A DNA stretch of 14,872 nt from positions 1-14,872 of the forward strand of contig JAISJZ010000308.1 in the NCBI GenBank assembly GCA_031261125.1, given 5' to 3'. Shown here piece after piece: positions 1 to 7,173 of the stretch. The notes under the pieces are model-generated. The model was given only the letters and a program-made list of their open reading frames with translations, was not told the origin of the DNA and did not search any database. Origin of the DNA: Planctomycetaceae bacterium (GTDB taxonomy: Bacteria; Planctomycetota; Planctomycetia; Pirellulales; Thermoguttaceae). Made by a program: the position numbers and the translations under genes. The first letter of the stretch is position 1, and every line of letters begins with the position of its first letter.

Positions 1-29
1 TTGCAAGAACCGTGATATTTCACAGAAAA

Positions 30-1946
30 CTACTTCCAATCCGCACCGAACGTTAACCAGCCGTCAACGGCAGATAACTGCACCGGAATAAGTTTGCCCT
101 TATCCTGCCAGCGTCCACCCAATTCGATACCGCCAAGTGTAATTTCGTTCACCGCCTTGCCGTCTTTGTCTTTCAAATTCAGCCGGCGAATAATACCGTT
201 CTGAATTCCCAGTTGGAACGCATTTAGTTGTCCTTTTTTCTTGTCAAAACCCGTCGGCAGGGCTTCCAGTTTCGTCTGCTTCAACACCGTTTTACCGTTT
301 GCCGAAACAATCTGGTATTCCGCCTCAATCGTGTAAGCCCGGTCTTTGTCGCTGCCGACTTGAATGCTGTCAAGCCGCACAAGCAGTTGAATCCTGCCGC
401 CTTCAAAACGAACTTCCACCGGATTCTTGGACGCAAACGTCAACTTAACGGGCTTGGAGTCCTTGTCTTCCGGCAATTTCAGAAATTTCTGCAAGGACTC
501 CAACCGTTTTTTGAAGTCCTCTGAATTTTCTTCATCGACCGAACGACCGGCAAGAGCAACAGCGGCAGCGTTATTCAAAGCGGACTGATGAACTTGAAAC
601 GTAACGGTACCGGCGGTCTGCGCGGAGGGACACATCACCGCCGACGGCTGCGAACAATCCGCCACCAAAGCATCGACCACAACAAATTCTTCCGTACTGG
701 ACAACTTCCAAACACGCGGGAACAGTCCGTTTTGAACAAGCAGTTCCCGGAATTTTTTCTGATAGTTATCGTTCAATTCGGCAATCTGCGGGTCAATGAT
801 TTCGTCAATCCGGCTGCTCATCCTCTTCGCCGCTCTGTTCTCCGCTTCCGCTTTTGATTCTTCCTGCTGCGAATTAATCTGCGATTTTGCAACTGCCTTG
901 ACAAGACAGCAGCCGTTAATTTGAATGTTCGACAGTACCGTATTCAAGTCAGCGCGGGTCTTGGCAGGAGCCGTCTTGAAAATACTGTCCGTCAGGAAAA
1001 TGCTCTTTTCGCCCCGCATCGTACCGGTTGTTTCCGAATCGAACGCCACTGGCGGATGTGAACCGTGCGCTGTTGAGTGGAGTTCGGCTTCGACAACGGT
1101 AATGATTTCGGCACCCTTCTTGGAATTGCCCAATCTTGCCGTACTCGTCCGTTTGACGGTACCGGCACCGGCAAGGTGCGTGCCGTTAATCACTTCGTCA
1201 ATATCGAGTGCTTCCTCTGCGGTTTCACGGAACGCGGCGGCAATAAAATTCGCCCCGATTTTGACGTGAACGTTTTCACCGCTGAACGCCGTCCGAAGTA
1301 AGCCGGCAATCCGCTGAGTCCGCGGTTCAATCACGGCAACGTCTTCGAGCCAATTTACGGCATTGCTCAACGGGTACGCATAGGCGGGGTCTTTTGCGTA
1401 TTCGTCAACATATTTTACAACGCCGCCGCAAACTGCCGCAATTTGGGCATCGTAGTTATTGTCTTTCAAGAGCCGTTCGACGGTCTGATACCGCCGCAAG
1501 GACTTCCGAAAACCGTCGAATACCGTCCAGCGCACGCCTTTCTTGCCGGAGTTCAGCGAGTCCCAAACCGATTGAAGTAATTCAGCGTTGGGCTTGTCGT
1601 TTTGCAGTTCCCTTTGTAAATCAGCAATTCGGAATGTTTCCTGCCAATCCTTTGCCGCCTCTTGATTCGGGTCGGTGTTCAGCACTTTGGACAAGTCCGC
1701 AACCGCTCCGGTGAGTTGTTTCTTCGCAGCAGTCAGACCGTCCGCGGAAATCTTCCGGTAGTCCTGCTGGACTTGTCCGCAAAGGATTTCCAGTTGCGCC
1801 CGTGCTTCAGCAGGCGTGATGCTTTTTTCTGCCGCCGGTTCCGCACCGGCGTTCCTGCGGAAAATCCGAAGCCGGGCGGCATCGGCGAATTGGCAGGCGA
1901 TTAAGACAAGGACAACAGAAAAAATGAACAATCGGAGGGGTTTCAT
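30..1946 (-). CDS. Large exported protein of unknown function (planctomycete-type)
   Basis: The frame is open from 2024, but I place the start at the ATG at 1946. From there the protein begins MKPLRLFIFSVV, a clean signal peptide, while the longer N-terminus would overlap a strong promoter for the opposite gene. The signal peptide could end as a lipoprotein (LIAC, Cys18 as acylated residue) or by signal peptidase I after ADA; I cannot decide. The mature part (about 620 residues) has a helical, charged N-terminal half. A central region around the GTHLAGAGTV segment and a C-terminal half rich in beta-forming residues follow, ending with VQLSAVDGWLTFGADWK. The architecture and ending resemble a large secreted hypothetical family I associate with Pirellulales; this is recall, not a search result. 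There are no catalytic motifs I recognise. It probably acts outside the cytoplasm. No Shine-Dalgarno site precedes the start. Confidence 0.8.
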   Translation of the reverse strand: MKPLRLFIFSVVLVLIACQFADAARLRIFRRNAGAEPAAEKSITPAEARAQLEILCGQVQQDYRKISADGLTAAKKQLTGAVADLSKVLNTDPNQEAAKDWQETFRIADLQRELQNDKPNAELLQSVWDSLNSGKKGVRWTVFDGFRKSLRRYQTVERLLKDNNYDAQIAAVCGGVVKYVDEYAKDPAYAYPLSNAVNWLEDVAVIEPRTQRIAGLLRTAFSGENVHVKIGANFIAAAFRETAEEALDIDEVINGTHLAGAGTVKRTSTARLGNSKKGAEIITVVEAELHSTAHGSHPPVAFDSETTGTMRGEKSIFLTDSIFKTAPAKTRADLNTVLSNIQINGCCLVKAVAKSQINSQQEESKAEAENRAAKRMSSRIDEIIDPQIAELNDNYQKKFRELLVQNGLFPRVWKLSSTEEFVVVDALVADCSQPSAVMCPSAQTAGTVTFQVHQSALNNAAAVALAGRSVDEENSEDFKKRLESLQKFLKLPEDKDSKPVKLTFASKNPVEVRFEGGRIQLLVRLDSIQVGSDKDRAYTIEAEYQIVSANGKTVLKQTKLEALPTGFDKKKGQLNAFQLGIQNGIIRRLNLKDKDGKAVNEITLGGIELGGRWQDKGKLIPVQLSAVDGWLTFGADWK

Positions 1947-1990
1947 CGTATTAGCGGTTGTGAGGATTTCGCGGTTCGGCAGGGAGACGG

Positions 1991-2018
1991 TTGTCATAAC
2001 CGTTAAACCTGTTATAAT
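1991..2018 (+). promoter_or_regulatory. Sigma70-type promoter for the thioredoxin-fold/CAP gene
   Basis: TTGTCA (1991-1996, 5 of 6 to the -35 consensus) is separated by 16 bp from a perfect TATAAT (2013-2018). The predicted transcript would start near 2025 and leave a leader of about 30 nt before the ATG at 2056. Its position inside the extended reading frame of the minus-strand neighbour argues that the neighbour starts at 1946 rather than 2024. Confidence 0.65.
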
Positions 2019-2055
2019 CGCCATAAATTAACAGCCCGGAGCATTAGGACTATAA

Positions 2056-3069
2056 ATGTCAGATTGTATCAGATTTAACGCTAGCCGTCAACTCCGACTT
2101 TGCGCATTTTTCCTGTTTTTCGGAATTTTCGGCACTTTTACCGGCAGTGCGGTTCCGCAGCGATTAAATGCGGGGGAACCGGCTTGGAAAACTGATTATG
2201 CCAAAGCGGTTGCCGAAGCAAAAAAAGAAGGCAAAAACCTGCTCATCTATTTTTACACCGAAACAGATGTTCCTGCTTTGGCAGATGAAACAGAAGAAAA
2301 GTGGGTCAAGACGAAGAACGGTACGATTCGGCAGGTGTCCTCCGTTGCACCGGAAGACCGCAAACTGCTGCCGTTAGCCGAAAAATGCCGGAATTTTGAG
2401 AGTGAAATTTTGGGCAAAGACGAGATTGTCCCGCTTTTTGACAATTATGTCAAAATTAAATTACCGCTCAACGCTGAAACAACGGATGCGGACGGCAATA
2501 AAACGGCGGTATTGGATTTGCCGGATTTCAGGGAAATGTTGCGGCATCCCGGTCTTGTTGTGGTAGATTTTGAACATCCGAACGAACCGTATTACGAAAC
2601 GATGACGGGTATTCTGCCGTTTCTGCGGGCGAAAGTACCGACAGCGGAACAAACGGAAGTATTTCTGACACTGCCGCCCGGTACGCTGTCGCAGCGGACG
2701 CTGATTTATGCAATGCGGATTCACCCGGACAAGCCGTTGAGCACGTCGGGCGATGTTCATCCGGCAGTAGTGCGGGGAGCAACGGAACACGCCGAATATC
2801 AGTCGCAGACCGGCGTGATTGGACATCAGAACTTTGGAACACGGACAGCGAAGATTACCGCTGAAATCGGACAGGGTTCGCCGTCAGAGATTTGCGCCCA
2901 AAGTTGGTCAGGCGAAAATCTATTTGAAGCGGCAATCGGCTGTGTTCGGGCGTGGCGGAGTTCTTCCGGGCATTGGTCGATTGCCCGTAAGAAGCACACG
3001 TTCTACGGCTATGACATCGTTAAGGGTGAGAACGATATTTGGTTTGCCGTCGGACTGTTCGTTGATTAA
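2056..3069 (+). CDS. Secreted thioredoxin-fold protein with C-terminal CAP-like domain
   Basis: 337 residues. A hydrophobic segment at 13-32 reads as a signal peptide or signal anchor, with likely cleavage around 32-40. Residues 43-170 look like a thioredoxin-like domain of the 'YAKAVAEAKKEGKNLLIYFYTE' type (W44, GK at 59-60, then a hydrophobic strand). At the place where an active-site CxxC is expected (about 68-75) the sequence is TETDVPA, so it cannot be a thiol-disulfide oxidoreductase of the usual kind. Residues 218-337 resemble a bacterial CAP/SCP domain: H245, GHQNF with H257, SEICAQSW with E278, then WRSSSGHW with H306 and YGYDI. These are the positions where CAP domains carry their His/Glu cavity residues. 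It likely acts in the periplasm or outside. It is convergent with the coiled-coil gene. Domain assignment is from motifs only; function unknown. Confidence 0.8.
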   Translation: MSDCIRFNASRQLRLCAFFLFFGIFGTFTGSAVPQRLNAGEPAWKTDYAKAVAEAKKEGKNLLIYFYTETDVPALADETEEKWVKTKNGTIRQVSSVAPEDRKLLPLAEKCRNFESEILGKDEIVPLFDNYVKIKLPLNAETTDADGNKTAVLDLPDFREMLRHPGLVVVDFEHPNEPYYETMTGILPFLRAKVPTAEQTEVFLTLPPGTLSQRTLIYAMRIHPDKPLSTSGDVHPAVVRGATEHAEYQSQTGVIGHQNFGTRTAKITAEIGQGSPSEICAQSWSGENLFEAAIGCVRAWRSSSGHWSIARKKHTFYGYDIVKGENDIWFAVGLFVD

Positions 3070-3071
3070 AA

Positions 3072-3090
3072 GGAAGTTCTAAAAACCTCC
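3072..3090 (-). terminator. Weak hairpin plus T-run after the coiled-coil gene
   Basis: On the minus strand a 7-bp stem with one mismatch and a 5-nt loop is followed by CCTTTT, just past the stop codon at 3119. It lies between two convergent genes and could serve the minus-strand gene. The stem is short and the T-run brief, so this is a tentative call. Confidence 0.3.
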
Positions 3091-3118
3091 AACAAAGAAG
3101 AATTGCCGTATAAGCAAC

Positions 3119-4768
3119 TCACTCCGTTATATCGCTGACGGGTCTCCGCTGGCGGAATAAATCACTTGTCCGTCCGGTGGAGACAGCCGGCGGTGCTGCC
3201 GATTCGTTGTACAACGGCGAAACAAGCCCTGTCGATTTCGTCGTGCCTCGGTCTTCCATTCCGATACGTCCTCTGGCATTAAACTCCTGATATACCGGCG
3301 ACACCAAACCGGTTGATAACGGTCTGCCGCCTTCCGGGGTAATCGCAACATCCGATTCATTCAGCCGGGAACCGAACCCGCGAACCGGCGTAACATTTTT
3401 CCATCCCATTCGGACAAGAAGTTCCCGCAACGTAATTACCCGAACCGCGAGTTCTCTTGCTTCTTCTCTCAATTGCGAATTAGCGTTAACTTTCTTTTGG
3501 TCTTGCTGGTCTTCGTCGTTCAACTCGCCGACAACGAGAAATGACGTATTTTCTGTGATTTTACCGACAACCTCCCCGACAGGATATCGTTCATCACCGC
3601 CCTCGCTGATATAGCAGTCCACTTCACCGCGGTTTGCTTCAATCAGCCGCTTAATTTCCTCTAAATCGCTTGTCCTTACGGTAATACCGTCCCGGCTCCC
3701 GACACCCGGTATCCGCATACCGGCGGCTAACGCAAACCGCTGCTTCTGCCCCGGCGACCAAACCGGCGTGTAAACCACATCGTTTGCCGCAATCGGGTTG
3801 GTCAACATATCATCCAGAATCCGTCCTTCCGCTTTGTGAGGACCAAGAATCTTAATAATTTCGATGCTTGCCTTGGAAGTGCTTTGCGCCATATCCCGTT
3901 TGCACACTTCACAAATTTGTACATCCGCTTCCGGGTCGTGTTCACCGAACGAAATACCGGTAATTGTCGGAGCATAGACGCTGAACGTCATCCGGGTCTG
4001 CAAGCCGTCGTCGCTGCCGAGGTCCACAATCACCGTACTGGACGTTTGATTGACCGAAAGAATTTTACCGTCAGGGCGTTCAAAACTTGCCCGTCGCAGT
4101 CCGTCAATCTGTTCGGCTAACCCGTTATTACGGACTTGCGTCTGCTTCGCTTTGATGCTCGCCTCTTCTGCTTTTTTATCGGCAACTTTTGTGCTTTCCT
4201 CGGCTTTGGCAACCTTATCATCTGCATCGGACTTCACCGCTGCAATCTCCTTCCGCAACGTCGCCAGATTGCCTTCAAAATCCTTTCGGGCTGCCGCCAA
4301 GTCCTCCACCGCCTTCGTTTTCTCCTTCGTGAATTTATCGAGAACGGTTTCGTACAATGCATTTAGGTTATTGTAATCCGTTTCAAAGCGGAGTTTTTCA
4401 TCCAGTGTTTTCGCGTGATTGCCTTTTTCCGCTGCTAATTCTGCTGCCTGATTCTTCATCACGGCGAGGAAATTTTTCGACGCATCGTCTGTGTCCTTTG
4501 AGTAGAGTGCGACAGCATCGTTATACACCTTCTGAACATCTTCCGCCGACGCATCGTCTTTCAGTCCGGCGAACTGTTTGAGCGTCAGATAGTCCTTGGC
4601 AATCGTCCGCTCCTTTTCTTGGGCGGCTTTGGCATCTTCCTGCGCCTTCTTTTCTCTGGCAAGGCGTTCATCATTTCCTTGGTTCATCATCACAAGTGCA
4701 ACGATGAGACCGATTACCACGATGACCAGACATATAATCGCAATCTGTAAGTTTTTAAGGTCTCTCAT
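3119..4768 (-). CDS. Membrane-anchored coiled-coil protein with repeated C-terminal motif
   Basis: 549 residues. One transmembrane helix at 8-28 directly follows a short positive N-terminus, so the bulk is probably outside the cytoplasmic membrane, anchored in it. Residues 33-225 are K/E/A-rich and look like a long helical coiled coil. Residues 233-266 (GKILSVNQTSSTVIVDLGSDDGL) form a beta-rich module often seen after coiled coils in envelope proteins. A pair C286/C289 lies in a loop. Residues 352-415 (from IPGVG to FLVVGE) faintly recall a BRCT-type fold, but I would not rely on it. The C-terminus has three spaced copies of one motif: STGLVSPVY (485-493), STGLVSPLY (512-520) and STGRTSDLF (530-538). 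A GGGAG stretch ending 10 nt before the ATG may be a ribosome binding site. Function unknown; envelope organisation is a guess. Confidence 0.8.
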   Translation of the reverse strand: MRDLKNLQIAIICLVIVVIGLIVALVMMNQGNDERLAREKKAQEDAKAAQEKERTIAKDYLTLKQFAGLKDDASAEDVQKVYNDAVALYSKDTDDASKNFLAVMKNQAAELAAEKGNHAKTLDEKLRFETDYNNLNALYETVLDKFTKEKTKAVEDLAAARKDFEGNLATLRKEIAAVKSDADDKVAKAEESTKVADKKAEEASIKAKQTQVRNNGLAEQIDGLRRASFERPDGKILSVNQTSSTVIVDLGSDDGLQTRMTFSVYAPTITGISFGEHDPEADVQICEVCKRDMAQSTSKASIEIIKILGPHKAEGRILDDMLTNPIAANDVVYTPVWSPGQKQRFALAAGMRIPGVGSRDGITVRTSDLEEIKRLIEANRGEVDCYISEGGDERYPVGEVVGKITENTSFLVVGELNDEDQQDQKKVNANSQLREEARELAVRVITLRELLVRMGWKNVTPVRGFGSRLNESDVAITPEGGRPLSTGLVSPVYQEFNARGRIGMEDRGTTKSTGLVSPLYNESAAPPAVSTGRTSDLFRQRRPVSDITE

Positions 4769-4813
4769 ATTTCAAGGACTCCCGAAAGGACAACGATACC
4801 TAACTCACATCCC

Positions 4814-4842
4814 ATTTTACCTATATTAAAACGGGCTGTCAA
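4814..4842 (-). promoter_or_regulatory. Strong sigma70-type promoter for the coiled-coil gene
   Basis: Reading the minus strand, TTGACA (4842-4837, perfect) is followed after exactly 17 bp by TAAAAT (4819-4814, 5 of 6). Transcription would begin near 4807, giving a leader of about 38 nt to the ATG at 4768. This is the best promoter match in the window. Confidence 0.7.
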
Positions 4843-4951
4843 GGAAACTCCGCTTGCGCTTTTTATCGGTAAATATACTATTCGGAACACAGTCGGAACG
4901 AAAAAAAATCCGAAAAAACAAAAATTTTGTACCGGTTATGCGGGTTCCCCG

Positions 4952-4979
4952 TTCCCATTGTATTCTTTTTTGGTAGAAT
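4952..4979 (+). promoter_or_regulatory. Possible extended -10 promoter for the bacterioferritin gene
   Basis: TGGTAGAAT (4971-4979) matches an extended -10 element (TGn plus TAGAAT, 5 of 6). A weak -35 candidate, TTCCCA (4952-4957), lies 16 bp upstream. The transcript would have a leader of about 50 nt that includes the tandem heptamers at 5007-5028. I see no clear Fur-type operator. Confidence 0.4.
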
Positions 4980-5006
4980 GAGGCCTCCGCGCCGTGGACG
5001 GCTGCG

Positions 5007-5028
5007 GCTAACTGCTAACCCGCTAACC
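5007..5028 (+). repeat. Three tandem GCTAAC heptamers in the ferritin leader
   Basis: GCTAAC occurs at 5007-5012, 5014-5019 and 5022-5027, with spacings of 7 and 8 bp. The array ends about 10 nt before the ATG at 5038, where a ribosome binding site would normally be; there is no Shine-Dalgarno sequence. The 7-bp phase matches the other heptamer arrays in the window although the unit differs. Confidence 0.6.
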
Positions 5029-5037
5029 CTGATTACT

Positions 5038-5523
5038 ATGGCTCTCACGGACAAACAGAAAAAGGTTATCGAGGCGTTGAACACCGCCCGGTCAATGGAA
5101 CTGTACGCTATCGTTCAATATATGCACCAGCATTACACGCTGGACGATGCCGACTACAAGAAGTTGGCATCCGAAGTGAAACATATTGCGATTGCCGAGA
5201 TGAAACACGCCGAGGCGTTTGCCGAACGGATTAAGGACATCTGCGGCGACGAGTTGCCGACAGCGCAACTAGCGCAGGACATCACCAAAGGACAGAAGGT
5301 CGAAGACCTTTTCGCCTTTGATGCTGCCACGGAGGCAGACACGACGGCAAAGTACAACGAGTTTGCGAAACTCTGCCGGGACAACGGCGATGTGATTTCG
5401 GCGCAATTGTTCGAGAAAATTGCGGTTGTCGAACAGGAACACTTTAATTACTATGACGACACGGACACGCACATCAAGAAACTCGGCAACAGTTTCCTTG
5501 CCAAGGTGGTTGAGAAAGAGTAG
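5038..5523 (+). CDS. bfr: Bacterioferritin-like iron storage protein
   Basis: 161 residues, the usual length for bacterioferritin (about 155-160). The start at 5038 (MALTDKQKKV) is chosen because the frame upstream codes for unrelated residues and overlaps the promoter. The four-helix ferritin pattern is visible: E21 in ARSMELYAIVQY, then E54, M55 and H57 in EMKHAE, E99, and E132/H135 in VEQEH. These correspond to the diiron ferroxidase ligands; Met55 sits where bacterioferritins place the axial haem methionine. The family forms 24-subunit cytoplasmic shells that oxidise Fe(II) and store the mineral. No bacterioferritin-associated ferredoxin is visible nearby. A single-gene unit is likely: it is divergent from the coiled-coil gene and 179 bp before the next start. 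A plain ferritin-like or DPS-like relative is the alternative. Confidence 0.85.
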   Translation: MALTDKQKKVIEALNTARSMELYAIVQYMHQHYTLDDADYKKLASEVKHIAIAEMKHAEAFAERIKDICGDELPTAQLAQDITKGQKVEDLFAFDAATEADTTAKYNEFAKLCRDNGDVISAQLFEKIAVVEQEHFNYYDDTDTHIKKLGNSFLAKVVEKE

Positions 5524-5663
5524 TACCGTTTCAGGTTCAAAATTATGATAGGAAACAACAGAGCGTAATCAAAGTTTTGCTTTTGTTTTTGCCTTTTATT
5601 CATAGTTTTACGCTTGAAACGGAAGTAGCGTTTGTTTTCGTTAATATCAGTATCCTGTTAGCC

Positions 5664-5686
5664 ACCGGCGGGGCTTGCCCGCCGGT
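5664..5686 (+). promoter_or_regulatory. Perfect 9-bp GC hairpin just upstream of the TPR gene
   Basis: ACCGGCGGG (5664-5672) and CCCGCCGGT (5678-5686) are perfect inverted repeats around a 5-nt loop. The hairpin ends 4 nt before an in-frame ATG at 5691 and 16 nt before the preferred ATG at 5703. No T-run follows, so it is not a standard intrinsic terminator. It may block the ribosome entry site, stabilise the mRNA, or be a dispersed palindromic repeat. Confidence 0.55.
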
Positions 5687-5702
5687 TCCTATGTACAACA
5701 CG

Positions 5703-6296
5703 ATGAAACTCCAAGCATTAACATTAGCAGTATTACTGTTTTGTTCCGCGGCTGTAATCGGTGCTGAACAGTTTGCCGAACAGAATTTGGCGGAAGAACT
5801 CTATGGACGAGGCGTTCACGCCTTTTTCGACAGCAACTACAAGGGTTCTATTGAGTTGCTGTCGAAAGCGGAACAACTCGGCAGCACCGACCCGCGGGCG
5901 TACTTTTATCTTGCCCTGTCTGGACTGCGTCTCAACAAACGGGGCGATGCCGATGCGTATTTCAAAAAGGCGGCGCAGTTGGAACAAGAAGGCAAGTCCG
6001 CACGGGACTACAATGTTTCGGCAGCGATTTCCCGAATTCAAGGCGTTGAACGGCTGCTGGTCGAAAGATACCGCCGGCAAGCGAAGCAGAATTGGGAAAA
6101 TACCGAAAAGAAACGTAAAGAGTTAATGTACGCTGCTGAAAAAGCGAAGGACGAGGCAATCGTCAAGAGCGTCGGTAAAGCACCGGTTGCAACGGCACCG
6201 TTCGGGGCGCGTTCGATTGACCCGTTCGCAAAGCCGGAACCAAAAACAGAACCGAAGAAAGAAGAAAAACCCGATGAAGAAAAGCCGGATAAATAA
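5703..6296 (+). CDS. Exported TPR-repeat protein with charged C-terminal tail
   Basis: 197 residues from the ATG at 5703, chosen because it begins directly with a signal peptide (MKLQALTLAVLLFCSAAVIGA, cleavage before EQ). An ATG at 5691 would add only four residues. Residues 32-96 contain about two tetratricopeptide-like helical hairpins (AEELYGRGVHAFFDSNYKGS, then DPRAYFYLALSGLRL with an A.AYFKKAAQLE helix). A basic helical segment follows at 118-155, then a Pro/Lys/Glu tail (177-197) with repeated EKP/PEP units. TPR domains bind proteins, so a periplasmic scaffold role is reasonable but inferred. The last 23 bp overlap the start of the metal-binding lipoprotein gene in another frame, which suggests translational coupling and a shared role. 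The GC hairpin sits just upstream. Confidence 0.8.
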   Translation: MKLQALTLAVLLFCSAAVIGAEQFAEQNLAEELYGRGVHAFFDSNYKGSIELLSKAEQLGSTDPRAYFYLALSGLRLNKRGDADAYFKKAAQLEQEGKSARDYNVSAAISRIQGVERLLVERYRRQAKQNWENTEKKRKELMYAAEKAKDEAIVKSVGKAPVATAPFGARSIDPFAKPEPKTEPKKEEKPDEEKPDK

Positions 6297-7173
6297 AAAT
6301 CTTTATGTTCTGTTCCTTTTGTTCCTTTTTTGCGGCTGTTTTGTTAATCGGGCAGAAAAAGAATCGGAAAAAATCGGCGTTGCCGTTTCGGTCGAGCCGT
6401 TTGCGTTTCTCGCGGACCGTATCGGCGGCGAACGGGTTCAGATTGAAGTTATCGTTCCGCCGGGCAAGGAACCGGAACACTATCAAACAACACCGGAAAA
6501 AATCGCCGGAATTATCCGGTCAAAGATTCTGTTCTGTACCGGTATGCCGTTTGAGGAAACGCTTCTTCCGAAATTGCGGTCCAATGCACCGAATCTGAAA
6601 GCCGTTGATTTGCGAACTAACTTAAAACTTCGGGAATTAGAGTTGCACCATCACGGCGAAGATGACACTCATCATTCTCACGGTGCTTCTGCCGACCCTC
6701 ATATCTGGTTTGCTCCGTCGGCATTGAAAACCGAAGCGACAGCGGTATTAGCAGCGTTGCTTGAAATGGATTCGGTACACAAGGATTTTTATCAGAAAAA
6801 TTACGATTTTCTGATAGAGGAAATCGAATCAGTCCGGAAAGAATTAGCGGAGAAACTTTTACCGTTGAAAGGACAGACGGTTTATGTGTTTCACCCGTCT
6901 TACGGTTATTTTTGTGATGAATTCGGATTGGAACAGCGGGCGATTGAATTTGAAGGCAAAACGCCGAAGCCGCAACAACTTGCGGAACAGATTGCAGAGA
7001 TGAAAAAGGAAGCAAAGCCGCCGGTGATTATCGTTCAGAAAGAGTTTAATCAAAGTCCGGCGCAGGCGGTTGCGGAAGCAGCGGGCGGAACGCTTGCCGT
7101 TCATTCTGCATTGGAACGCGATGTTTTACAATCTATGAAACGGTTTGCGGATTTGCTTGTCAACCGGCAGTGA
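6274..7173 (+). CDS. Zinc/manganese ABC transporter substrate-binding protein (ZnuA-like)
   Basis: 299 residues from the ATG at 6274, which overlaps the preceding TPR gene by 23 bp. A purine-rich AAGAAAGAAG upstream may serve as ribosome binding site. A hydrophobic N-terminus ending in FCGC suggests a lipoprotein (Cys22), although Phe at -3 is not ideal. Cluster A-I metal-binding features are present: H69 in EPEHYQ, H143 in ADPHIW, H207 in VFHPSYGYF, and a long central helix between the two lobes. The loop at 125-136 (HHHGEDDTHHSH) is the His-rich loop typical of zinc-specific ZnuA proteins. The role would be to capture Zn(II), or Mn(II), for an ABC importer. The partner permease and ATPase are not adjacent, since the next gene is on the other strand. 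The 3' end overlaps the convergent SET gene by 14 bp. Confidence 0.88.
   Translation: MKKSRINKNLYVLFLLFLFCGCFVNRAEKESEKIGVAVSVEPFAFLADRIGGERVQIEVIVPPGKEPEHYQTTPEKIAGIIRSKILFCTGMPFEETLLPKLRSNAPNLKAVDLRTNLKLRELELHHHGEDDTHHSHGASADPHIWFAPSALKTEATAVLAALLEMDSVHKDFYQKNYDFLIEEIESVRKELAEKLLPLKGQTVYVFHPSYGYFCDEFGLEQRAIEFEGKTPKPQQLAEQIAEMKKEAKPPVIIVQKEFNQSPAQAVAEAAGGTLAVHSALERDVLQSMKRFADLLVNRQ

Noticed and set aside
1947..2024. N-terminal extension of the large exported protein (starts at 2024 or 1994)
   Set aside because: It overlaps a near-consensus promoter on the other strand and would put 26 residues in front of a clean signal peptide.
3473..3715. BRCT domain in the coiled-coil protein
   Set aside because: Only a loose LVVGE-type similarity near residues 352-415; the key BRCT tryptophan and glycine pattern is not convincing.
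4991..5002. GCCG-TGGA-CGGC hairpin in the ferritin leader as an iron-responsive element
   Set aside because: Only a 4-bp stem with no match to known iron-response structures; likely chance in a GC-rich stretch.
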